A stretch of DNA of 8,608 nt, from assembly GCA_002347705.1 (NCBI GenBank), contig DDWY01000101.1:1-8608 (forward strand). The letters run 5' to 3'. Below the pieces are notes generated by a model. It saw only the letters and a list, made by a program, of their open reading frames with translations. It ran no database searches and had not been told where the DNA came from. The DNA comes from Anaerolineaceae bacterium UBA2274. Lineage in GTDB: Bacteria > Chloroflexota > Anaerolineae > Anaerolineales > Anaerolineaceae. The position numbers were made by a program, and so were the translations under genes. Positions 1 through 6,461 of the stretch are shown in pieces; positions within the stretch are counted from its first letter, which is position 1, and every line of letters starts with the position of its first letter.

Positions 1-743
1 TGGTCGAGGAATTCGAGCAATAAAAACCAAAGGCTGCTTTGCTGCATCAAAAAAATAAAACTGAAAACCCACGGGTGACTTTCATCAGCCAGCATAGGCA
101 GCCAGGTATGAAGAGGGAAGATCGCCAGCCACAGCGAGAAACCGAGAAGAATCAATACGGTGCCGCGCAGGATCAATGGACTGGCACTGGGAGCTGTTTC
201 GATGCCTGTGACCATCCAGCCGCTCAAGAGAATTAAAGGCAGAGCGATGGTCTGCGAAACCAGGTAGCGCATCACACCACTGCCTGCCTGTTTACCGCGC
301 GGTGTGAGCAGGAGAGTGCTTATCAGAACGATCAATTCCACGATCACAGCTGAGAACAGGAAAGGTTTCACTGCGAGTGTAGAAATCCACAATGCCGTGA
401 TAGCCAGCGAGATGGTTGGAAACCAACGACTGACCGAAAAACGCAGCCCTGCGATGTTCCACAAGAAGCTGAATAGATACAGCATTGCGACAGTTTTGAG
501 CTGGCTTCCAGTGAGAATCAGACCACGATTAAAGATCATGAAAGTGTCATCGAAAAGGAATTTCCGACCAAACAGGGTGAATTCCAGACTTTGCGGGAAA
601 ATATAGGCAGCCAGAGCCAGCAGCAAGCTCCCCAGGCAGGCGATCCAAATGGAAAGTTTATGAAATCGGTGAACCAGAATGAGCAGCAGACTCAAAAGGA
701 GTGGAAGGAAAATCCAAATTGAGGGCGTGGTCAGGAGGTTCAT
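1..743 (-). CDS. NuoM/N, MrpD or HyfF-like antiporter subunit, C-terminus beyond the left edge
   Basis: The frame opens at ATG 743, overlapping the previous stop by four bases, and stays open to base 1: 247 complete codons and no stop. It encodes at least seven membrane helices. RGKQAGGVMRYLVSQ (149-163) corresponds to the loop before helix 6 of proton-translocating NADH dehydrogenase chains. AIFPLHTWLPMLADESHPW (207-225) is a clear copy of the family signature FPLHTWLPDA. E136 in SAVIVELIVLIS is a good match to the essential helix-5 glutamate. Two expected lysines are missing: W205 occupies the position four residues before FPLH where K is usual, and Q234 or Q235 replaces the lysine of the following LLK segment. 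About half of a typical 450-530-residue subunit is visible, so the second half-channel cannot be judged. Context makes HyfF the closest analogue. The redox or hydrogenase partner subunits, if any, would lie further left. Confidence 0.8.
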   Translation of the reverse strand, partial: MNLLTTPSIWIFLPLLLSLLLILVHRFHKLSIWIACLGSLLLALAAYIFPQSLEFTLFGRKFLFDDTFMIFNRGLILTGSQLKTVAMLYLFSFLWNIAGLRFSVSRWFPTISLAITALWISTLAVKPFLFSAVIVELIVLISTLLLTPRGKQAGSGVMRYLVSQTIALPLILLSGWMVTGIETAPSASPLILRGTVLILLGFSLWLAIFPLHTWLPMLADESHPWVFSFIFLMQQSSLWFLLLEFLD

Positions 744-1339
744 TCTGACCCGCTTTCGACGTCTTTGACGATGAAAAAGCTGCCAACGAGTGCCAGGCTG
801 AGATTGACCGCGGTTAGGAGAGCTTCCAAAAGCCGGGAGAATTCCAGGCTCGCATAGAGAAGCTCAAAGCCAGAGAGGAATGTTAGCAAGCCAATTACCA
901 GGTAGAGGGGTTCAGTGATGGTGCCCATTTGAAACAAGCCAAACAGGATTAACCCCAGACTGGCTGTCAACAGAAGCTGGCTGCTTTGAGGAAAGGCGGA
1001 TTGCTGAAGGGCAGGTGCCGCAAGAAAGCTTATCAGCGCCAGGACCAGGGCAATTGTGTTGCGAAAGATTTCTCCGGAGGAAACATGCCGGCGTAAGAGG
1101 GTTGACTCGATTAAACCTGAAGACTTCAGGGTTAGATAAAGCATCAGGCTGACCATCAGTCCGACGATCAATTTGATGCCAGCCAAAAAGGGAGAGCGTA
1201 CTTCAAGGATAAGCAGGAAAATGCAGACGTATTGTAGCCCCAAAGCAAAGATATTTAATGTCCACTGACGTCTGACCAGGTTAATGGCTGCAGACAATAG
1301 CAAAATGGCTGCCAGAACGGTTCGTAAAGTTTCGCTCAT
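740..1339 (-). CDS. HyfE/NuoK-like integral membrane protein
   Basis: A 199-residue protein with about six or seven membrane helices (roughly 7-20, 28-46, 51-71, 93-110, 121-138, 143-162, 170-191). The C-terminal part contains FLSGFELLY (154-162) and LLEALLTAVNLSLALVG (170-186), which resembles the NuoK/MrpC helix motif xELMLNAVNL. E159 and E172 are the buried acidic candidates. NuoK and MrpC are about 100 residues; this length instead fits HyfE of hydrogenase-4 (about 216), where a NuoK-like part carries extra helices. Its position between two antiporter-like genes repeats the HyfD-E-F order. It overlaps both neighbours by four bases (ATGA at 1336-1339 and 740-743), suggesting translational coupling and equal production of the three subunits. 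The assignment rests on a short motif, size and context, so it could be another small subunit of the same complex. Confidence 0.6.
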   Translation of the reverse strand: MSETLRTVLAAILLLSAAINLVRRQWTLNIFALGLQYVCIFLLILEVRSPFLAGIKLIVGLMVSLMLYLTLKSSGLIESTLLRRHVSSGEIFRNTIALVLALISFLAAPALQQSAFPQSSQLLLTASLGLILFGLFQMGTITEPLYLVIGLLTFLSGFELLYASLEFSRLLEALLTAVNLSLALVGSFFIVKDVESGSE

Positions 1340-2949
1340 GGCTGGCCAACCTGCGTGTAGATCAGAGTTGCAATCACCAACAAAAAGAACAGAGACCAGA
1401 GCACACCAGCTTCGCCCTCAAGAACTTGCCTGAAAAAGTCCTCAGCATTGCTGAGACGCGCAAAGAACCATCGAGCCGTAGCGTAGAGCCAATCCAGGCT
1501 AAAAACGACTCGCAGGACGTTAAGGATGCGATGCCCAAAGCGGTAGAAGGGGACTTTTTCTTTGAAATCGGTGCTGGTAAGGCGAAGACCGAGCTGTTTT
1601 GTCAGCAACCCTCCCAACAACACCAGTCCGAGGCTGGCAAGGCTGCCCCACCAGATTCCCACAGTCAGCACGCCTGACCAGCCAACCAGGTTGAGCACAA
1701 GCATGGTCTGAACCAGAAGGATCAGACCCAGCGGGTAGGTGATGCGAGCGTACTTTTCAAGACCAGTAACCGTGCTGTTTGCTTCGAGTATGTAGCGCAG
1801 ATAACCACCAACCAGCATGGCATGGCAGAGAATCATCATGATGCCTGCAAAGCTGACCGGATCGCCAAGGATAGCGCTCCAGCCTGAAGCTGCCAGGGTA
1901 TACGGGAACCCTAAAAGACCGATAAGTCCCAATAGCGGTATGAAGCGAATTCTCCGGATTGGAGGGTCAAACAGAAACAGGACTCCACCAGTCAGAAGCA
2001 GTGCCAGTCCCCAAACACGGCTGTTTTGCGGCTGCCCATTCAGGGCAGACTGCAGAGCGAACGCCGAGAGTGCCACGACCCAGTAAGGTCTGCCCTCGTT
2101 GGCATCGGCACGAGTGAGCCACATGGCTGAGGCATACAGGGCAGCCAGGACCGTCAGAATACTAATGATCGATACCAGACTTTGATTCAGGACCAGGATT
2201 TCGGAGGGTAAATGCGCGATCAAGACAAGGGCTGAAGCCACAGGCGAAAAGCGAAGCAATAAATCGGTTCCACGCCTCATTTCCAGGGTGTTTTGGACAG
2301 GGAAATTAAGCGGCAGCACACCCAGGCGCAGCCCAGCCGCAATAAGGAAAAGCAAGCTGGCTGTCGGAGGGATTTGGGTAAAATCCAGTCCGGCTGTGAC
2401 CTGCCAGCCAACAGCGGTGGCAGCCACCAGAACGAAAGTACTGATAAGCCTGACCCCATAAATAGTGGTAACTTTGTTGGTTGATCCGGAATTCCGACTG
2501 AAGGTGAGAACATAAACCAATTCAACCACATCAGTTACAGCCCAGGCAATTGCCATGGTCAGCGGGTCTTTCGACATGACCGAGATCAGATTCAACCCTG
2601 TCAGCCCCAGTACGGCAGCCCAGGTGGTGGGGTTGGCTTGGGTGGATGCCCGGCTGGAATCGGTCAGGATTACTGCAATACACAAAGCCAGGATGGCAAG
2701 CATGTAATGCCAGTTGATGTAATCAATGCGAAAAGAAATGGTGGTGTGGTAGAGTGATTCTGGCAGCCAGCGGATAAATTCCACATCCAATGGCAAGTAA
2801 AGCCGCAGGAAAAATGCACCCAGCAAGGCCAATGAAGCCCCAGCTATGGCCATAAACCAGGAACGGGCAAAGTTGGGTTTAATCGCCTGGCTAATGGTCA
2901 TGGCAATAGATGGGAGCCAAAGTAAGCCAAGGATGCCTAAGAGGATCAT
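1336..2949 (-). CDS. Divergent complex I / Mrp / HyfD-like antiporter subunit
   Basis: A 537-residue integral membrane protein with about 14-15 hydrophobic helices, similar in plan to NuoL/M/N, MrpD and HyfB/D/F. Family landmarks survive: RIDYINWHYMLAILAL (74-89) for the FRFDxLSxxF segment, RLGVLPLNFP (208-217) for KxxxFPLHxWLP, SPVASALVLIAH (235-246) for PVSALIHA, and LLLTGGVLFL (317-326) for the FKAxLFL helix. By-eye alignment puts R208 at the helix-7 lysine, W313, L317 and G321 at the H-H-K of helix 10, and W357 at the helix-12 lysine. The helix-5 glutamate may be replaced by A137, with D140 and E143 nearby. The canonical proton path therefore looks largely lost. Start: ATG at 2949, 21 bases after hydA, with no clear Shine-Dalgarno sequence; an in-frame stop at 2959-2961 rules out a longer form. 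It overlaps the next gene by 4 bases (ATGA). Family membership is likely; the exact subunit type is not. Confidence 0.72.
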   Translation of the reverse strand: MILLGILGLLWLPSIAMTISQAIKPNFARSWFMAIAGASLALLGAFFLRLYLPLDVEFIRWLPESLYHTTISFRIDYINWHYMLAILALCIAVILTDSSRASTQANPTTWAAVLGLTGLNLISVMSKDPLTMAIAWAVTDVVELVYVLTFSRNSGSTNKVTTIYGVRLISTFVLVAATAVGWQVTAGLDFTQIPPTASLLFLIAAGLRLGVLPLNFPVQNTLEMRRGTDLLLRFSPVASALVLIAHLPSEILVLNQSLVSIISILTVLAALYASAMWLTRADANEGRPYWVVALSAFALQSALNGQPQNSRVWGLALLLTGGVLFLFDPPIRRIRFIPLLGLIGLLGFPYTLAASGWSAILGDPVSFAGIMMILCHAMLVGGYLRYILEANSTVTGLEKYARITYPLGLILLVQTMLVLNLVGWSGVLTVGIWWGSLASLGLVLLGGLLTKQLGLRLTSTDFKEKVPFYRFGHRILNVLRVVFSLDWLYATARWFFARLSNAEDFFRQVLEGEAGVLWSLFFLLVIATLIYTQVGQP

Positions 2950-2970
2950 AAAGTCAAATCATTCTAAGGA

Positions 2971-4386
2971 TCAGAGGATTTCGCCTGCCTGGCGATGGAC
3001 AAAGCGACCTTCACCGGCTTTACCAAGCCAGTTTTGATTGTCAACAATCAACCTGCCACGCAAGAATACTCTAACGGGGTAACCGCGCAGCTTCCAACCT
3101 TCATAGAGGTTGTAGTCCGTGCGGTGGTGCGCCCAGGCGAGACCGTAGTTTAACTCTTTTTCAGGATCCCACAAGGCGATGTCGGCATCTGATCCGACAG
3201 AAAGCGTGCCCTTTTTGGGATAGAGCCCGAAGATTTTGGCAGGGTTAGTAGCGGTCAGTTCCACGAAACGATTCGGACTGATGCGCCCAGTGCTGACTGC
3301 ATGGGTCCAGAAAACAGGCAGGCGGTCAGCGACCCCAGGAAGACCGTTGGGAATCAGGGTGAAGTTTTGGTCACCAAGCTCTTTGCCTTGGATGGCTACT
3401 TCCTGACCTTCGTAAAGAATTGGCTGCCTGCCGTTGTAGAAGAAGGGGCAGTGATCGGTGGCAAGCACCTGGATGATACGATTTTCCAGACCCTGCCAGA
3501 GACCTTGCTGGTCTCCTACCTTGCGCATAGGGGGTGAACAGATCCATTTTGCGCCATCAGGACGTTTAAGGTCTTCTTCAGTGAAGAATAGATATTGAGG
3601 GCAAGTTTCTCCCATGGCGTGGATGCCGTGCTTGCGGGCGTAAGCCAACTGATCCACCTCGCCAGCCACGTTCATGTGGACGAGGTAGAGCGGCGAGTCT
3701 GCCTGGGCTGCCAGAGCTGCCACGCGCAGGCTGGCTTCCACTTCGCCCCAGGCTGGGCGGGTGTGGGCATGATGGATGGGAGCGGTTTTGCCAGCAGCGA
3801 GCGCTTCAGCCACCAGGATATCAATCACGTCCCCATTTTCAGCATGCACCATTGTGAGCAGATTGTTCTTTCCGCCGATACGCATTACTTTGAAGATGTT
3901 GCCGTCATCCAGCCTCAGCCGACCGTTGTAGGCAGTGAAAACCTTCATACTCGTGACTCCCATTCGTGGAAGGTCAGGAAGTTCTTCCGCCACCTGCTCG
4001 TCGAAGCGGGAAATGTTCATATGAAAACTGTAATCAATGCTGGCTTTAGGATCCGCCATGGCGCGATGCCTGGCGATGTTTTCTGCCAGGCTGCCAGGCT
4101 CCTGGGAAACAAAATCGATCATAGTGGTCGTGCCGCCGAAGGCAGCCGCTTTTCCGCCGGTATAGTGGTCATCAGTTGAAATTGTGCCAAACATTGGTAA
4201 TTCAAGGTGCACATGAGGGTCCACACCACCGGGAAGAACCAACAGACCGCTGGCATCGACAACAACCGCTTCCGGATCCTCAATGTTTTCGTCGATTCGG
4301 CGGATGATCTCATCCTCAACCAGGATGTCCGCCTTAAAGGTCTTATCCGCAGTGATCAGAGTTCCATTTTTGATGAGCGTTTTCAT
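2971..4386 (-). CDS. hydA: Dihydropyrimidinase / D-hydantoinase
   Basis: A cytoplasmic 471-residue amidohydrolase that opens the cyclic amide of 5,6-dihydrouracil, dihydrothymine or a 5-substituted hydantoin, giving an N-carbamoyl amino acid. All binuclear metal ligands of the family can be placed: H58 and H60 in GVDPHVHLE, the carboxylated lysine K148 in SMKVFTAYNG, H181 in MVHAENGD, H237 in LVHMN and D311 in ATDHCPF. Y153 of AYNG is the usual substrate-binding tyrosine. The small N-terminal beta-sandwich (KNGTLITADKTFKADI) and the C-terminal RGRLIVDN...GKAGEGRF segment are complete, and the length is normal. Start: ATG at 4386, with GAGGT four bases upstream overlapping the previous stop. 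Allantoinase and dihydroorotase are less likely because AYNG and the C-terminal segment fit dihydropyrimidinase. No N-carbamoyl-amidase or dihydropyrimidine dehydrogenase is in the window, so the in vivo substrate is open. Confidence 0.93.
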   Translation of the reverse strand: MKTLIKNGTLITADKTFKADILVEDEIIRRIDENIEDPEAVVVDASGLLVLPGGVDPHVHLELPMFGTISTDDHYTGGKAAAFGGTTTMIDFVSQEPGSLAENIARHRAMADPKASIDYSFHMNISRFDEQVAEELPDLPRMGVTSMKVFTAYNGRLRLDDGNIFKVMRIGGKNNLLTMVHAENGDVIDILVAEALAAGKTAPIHHAHTRPAWGEVEASLRVAALAAQADSPLYLVHMNVAGEVDQLAYARKHGIHAMGETCPQYLFFTEEDLKRPDGAKWICSPPMRKVGDQQGLWQGLENRIIQVLATDHCPFFYNGRQPILYEGQEVAIQGKELGDQNFTLIPNGLPGVADRLPVFWTHAVSTGRISPNRFVELTATNPAKIFGLYPKKGTLSVGSDADIALWDPEKELNYGLAWAHHRTDYNLYEGWKLRGYPVRVFLRGRLIVDNQNWLGKAGEGRFVHRQAGEIL

Positions 4387-4390
4387 AAAA

Positions 4391-4395
4391 ACCTC
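4391..4395 (-). promoter_or_regulatory. Shine-Dalgarno site of the dihydropyrimidinase gene
   Basis: GAGGT on the minus strand overlaps the TGA stop of the 188-residue gene (4394-4396) and lies four bases before ATG 4386. This is the same stop-embedded layout as at the preceding junction, so both genes are probably translated by coupling. Confidence 0.6.
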
Positions 4396-4960
4396 ACTTT
4401 GCTACCGTAGTAATGCCGCTGAGCAGTGCCAGTAATGCTGAGTCCAAGGGAAATTCTGGTAGGGGAGCCGCCTGGTAGGTTTCACTGCGCGAAGCACGCT
4501 CGCGCAGGGCTGCCCAGAGAACAGGCCGCTCCTGGTCATGCACGGGCAGGTCGCCCAGTTCTTTGGCATCCCTGACATGCCGCATGGTCGTGTAGAAAAA
4601 AGTTACCCGTTTCCAGCTGCCGGCAGGAATTGGCCTGGGCATCTCGATCAGGCTGCCCAACTGAAGCTTGAAGTACTCCTCATTGGCTCGGGGGTGGTCT
4701 GGTTGGTCGCGAAACAGTTGCTGGCGGGTGGTCAGCTCGTGCCCGACGATCGGCGCCAGCCATTTGATTTGCCAGCGATCTTTTGTGCCAAAACTGCCGG
4801 TCTGGTAGAGCGCCAGGTAGTCGACTGCAATCACCTTGGGGGCATTTTTGAGCGGTATGCGATACCAGCCAAGCAGGCGTGCAATCTCAAGATCCCTTTG
4901 GTTTGGGATAATTGCCACCAAAACAAGGCTGGTATCGTCAATAGCATCAAACGTGCTCAA
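4394..4960 (-). CDS. Conserved-looking 188-residue protein of unknown function
   Basis: I do not recognise a named domain. The protein is soluble, with no signal peptide and no membrane segment. Visible features are an N-terminal block LVLVAIIPNQRDLEIARLLGWYRIP (residues 12-36), a beta-rich aromatic middle containing VIAVDYLALYQTGSFG (43-58) and WQIKWLAPIVGHELTTR (63-79), then IPAGSWKRVTFFYTT (111-125) and LWAALRERA (148-156). My impression is that homologues occur in other Chloroflexota, but no search supports this. The start is TTG at 4960: in-frame codons upstream run directly into the TAA of the previous gene, and a strong AAAGGAG lies four bases before TTG. A TTG or GTG at codons 14-15 could start the first conserved block but lacks that site. 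Its position between a PLP enzyme and dihydropyrimidinase, with gaps of nine and seven bases, implies coupled expression. It could be an accessory factor of that pathway or a small enzyme. Confidence 0.8.
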   Translation of the reverse strand: MSTFDAIDDTSLVLVAIIPNQRDLEIARLLGWYRIPLKNAPKVIAVDYLALYQTGSFGTKDRWQIKWLAPIVGHELTTRQQLFRDQPDHPRANEEYFKLQLGSLIEMPRPIPAGSWKRVTFFYTTMRHVRDAKELGDLPVHDQERPVLWAALRERASRSETYQAAPLPEFPLDSALLALLSGITTVAK

Positions 4961-4964
4961 ACGG

Positions 4965-4971
4965 CTCCTTT
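4965..4971 (-). promoter_or_regulatory. Strong Shine-Dalgarno site setting a TTG start
   Basis: On the minus strand AAAGGAG begins within the TAA stop of the PLP gene (4970-4972) and ends four bases before TTG at 4960. It is the best ribosome binding site in the window and is the main reason for accepting TTG. The overlap with the upstream stop suggests reinitiation by ribosomes finishing the PLP gene. Confidence 0.75.
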
Positions 4972-6439
4972 AGAGCTGAACTTTCGCTTTGTGATTAAAT
5001 TCCTCGATCAGGGCATCGATTTCAGGCTGTTGAGCCTGGATCTCGAGCCAGTATTCCGGATCGTACCACTGCGCCATGATTTCCTCATAGGTGCGCCCCT
5101 GCTGTTCAACCCAGGTGTAATACTTCAGATTGTGGATGCGCTTGCGGTCCCAATAGCCAAGTTCCTCCATGTAATCCGTGGTTACGCCTTGCAGATAGCG
5201 GGCTTCATCGGCGATGGCATTTTCCTTGTTGTATTGACCGAATTCTTCGTGCATCTCGGTCAGGCGGCTCTGGTAAAGCTCCATCGAGTCGGTAAGAACA
5301 GTGAGGACGATATCATTCTCGCCTAATTCGTAGAACTTGGCAAATTTGATGGCGGTGAGCAAGTTGGAAATGCTCGAGAAGCCAAGCAGATCAAGCTGGT
5401 TGACGAAGTCTTCTTCAAAACCAGAGTCGATCAGATGTTGTTTACCTTCAGGCTCATTAAACAAACGCGCAAGATTGACGACAGCATTGTCATCAATGGC
5501 GGTGATAAAGTCGGTGTTTTTTGAATTGTGGATCCAGGGAACGTGTTTGTCGCCGATGCCTTCAATGCGGTGGGCACCAAAGCCATTGTTGAGCAGAGTG
5601 GGGCACTGCAGGGCTTCGCTGGCGATAATTTTCATGCCAGGGAATTTCTGCTTCAGATAGTCGCCTGCAGCGATTGTTCCGGCAGAGCCAGTTGCCGACG
5701 CGAAACCTGCTAAGCGATCTTTTTCGCCTAAAAGTTTGCGGGTTAATTCCTCCAAAGCGTCGCCGGAAATTAGGTAATGCCAGAGGTAATTGCCAAACTC
5801 GTCGAATTGATTAAAAATCATTAGGTCCTCACCGCTTCGGCGGAGTTCCCAGCACTTGTCAAAAATTTCCTTAACATTTGACTCAGTGCCTGGGGTGGCG
5901 ATGACCTCATCTGCGACGTTGCGCAGCCAGTCAAACCGTTCCTTACTCATGCCTTCAGGAAGAATTGCGACTGATTTACAGGCCAGCAAATACGAATCAT
6001 ACGCGCCGCCACGGCAGTAGTTTCCAGTTGATGGCCAGACCGCTTTCTGAGTAGTGGGGTCGAATTGACCGGTGATCAGGCGGGGAACAAGGCAGCCAAA
6101 CGCGGCACCAACTTTGTGGACGCCGGTGGGGAACCACTTACCTACCAGGGCAACAATTCTTGCTTTGGTTCCCGTGAAACTTGAGGGGAATTCCAGGTAA
6201 TTGAGGCCCCCAAAAAGACCGCCAAATGGCTTGGGCTCGTTATGCCAGGTGATGCGGAAAAGATTAAGGGCATGCAGATCCCAAAGACCGATTTCTTTCA
6301 AGCGATCCTGAATATCGGCGGGTACCAGCGAGGGGTCACGCTGCTGCGCGAAGGTGGGAATGATGATTTTGCGTTCCCGTACACGCTGCAGGGTACGTTC
6401 GAGGCGGTCATTCATTATGGTCAAATCGATTTTTGTCAT
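4970..6439 (-). CDS. Fold-type II PLP enzyme (cysteine synthase superfamily), substrate unknown
   Basis: A 489-residue cytoplasmic enzyme of the tryptophan synthase beta/cysteine synthase fold. The likely Schiff-base lysine is K109 in FPTGVHKVGAAF. STGNYCRGG (137-145) matches the asparagine loop that holds the cofactor and substrate carboxylate. ATGSAGTIAAG (249-259) is the glycine-rich phosphate-binding loop. It is far longer than cysteine synthase (about 310 residues). Roughly 100 residues after position 390 form a Tyr/Trp/Glu-rich extension containing LGYWDRKRIHNLKYY and WYDPEYWLE, outside the usual core. The lysine context VHKVG differs from the common S/N-x-K-D/x-R pattern. Such proteins are usually annotated only as a PLP-dependent protein. 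A beta-elimination or replacement, or a thiolase-type reaction, is possible; I cannot choose. Start: ATG at 6439, with AGGAA seven bases upstream. The frame is open for 53 codons further up, but there it overlaps the glycosyltransferase and encodes nothing PLP-like. The next gene starts nine bases after its stop. Confidence 0.85.
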   Translation of the reverse strand: MTKIDLTIMNDRLERTLQRVRERKIIIPTFAQQRDPSLVPADIQDRLKEIGLWDLHALNLFRITWHNEPKPFGGLFGGLNYLEFPSSFTGTKARIVALVGKWFPTGVHKVGAAFGCLVPRLITGQFDPTTQKAVWPSTGNYCRGGAYDSYLLACKSVAILPEGMSKERFDWLRNVADEVIATPGTESNVKEIFDKCWELRRSGEDLMIFNQFDEFGNYLWHYLISGDALEELTRKLLGEKDRLAGFASATGSAGTIAAGDYLKQKFPGMKIIASEALQCPTLLNNGFGAHRIEGIGDKHVPWIHNSKNTDFITAIDDNAVVNLARLFNEPEGKQHLIDSGFEEDFVNQLDLLGFSSISNLLTAIKFAKFYELGENDIVLTVLTDSMELYQSRLTEMHEEFGQYNKENAIADEARYLQGVTTDYMEELGYWDRKRIHNLKYYTWVEQQGRTYEEIMAQWYDPEYWLEIQAQQPEIDALIEEFNHKAKVQL

Positions 6440-6446
6440 GTTTGGG

Positions 6447-6451
6447 TTCCT
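6447..6451 (-). promoter_or_regulatory. Shine-Dalgarno site of the 489-residue PLP enzyme
   Basis: AGGAA on the minus strand, seven bases before ATG 6439, in the only 22-base gap between the glycosyltransferase and the PLP gene. It supports the start at 6439 over the long upstream extension of the same frame. Confidence 0.5.
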
Positions 6452-6461
6452 GTGGTTCTGC

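Noticed and set aside
2950..2970. Possible promoter or terminator in the 21-base gap between hydA and the antiporter-like gene.
   Set aside because: No convincing -35/-10 pair, stem-loop or T run is present. The gap is short, so read-through is the simpler view.
3595..4179. A 194-codon plus-strand open frame inside hydA.
   Set aside because: It is the mirror of the dihydropyrimidinase coding frame, which carries every metal ligand. The antisense product has no coherent domain.
4538..5326. A 262-codon plus-strand open frame opposite the 188-residue gene and the end of the PLP gene.
   Set aside because: It is antisense to two well-supported genes, crosses their junction, shows no recognisable motif, and its length is explained by the absence of reverse stops in the real codons.
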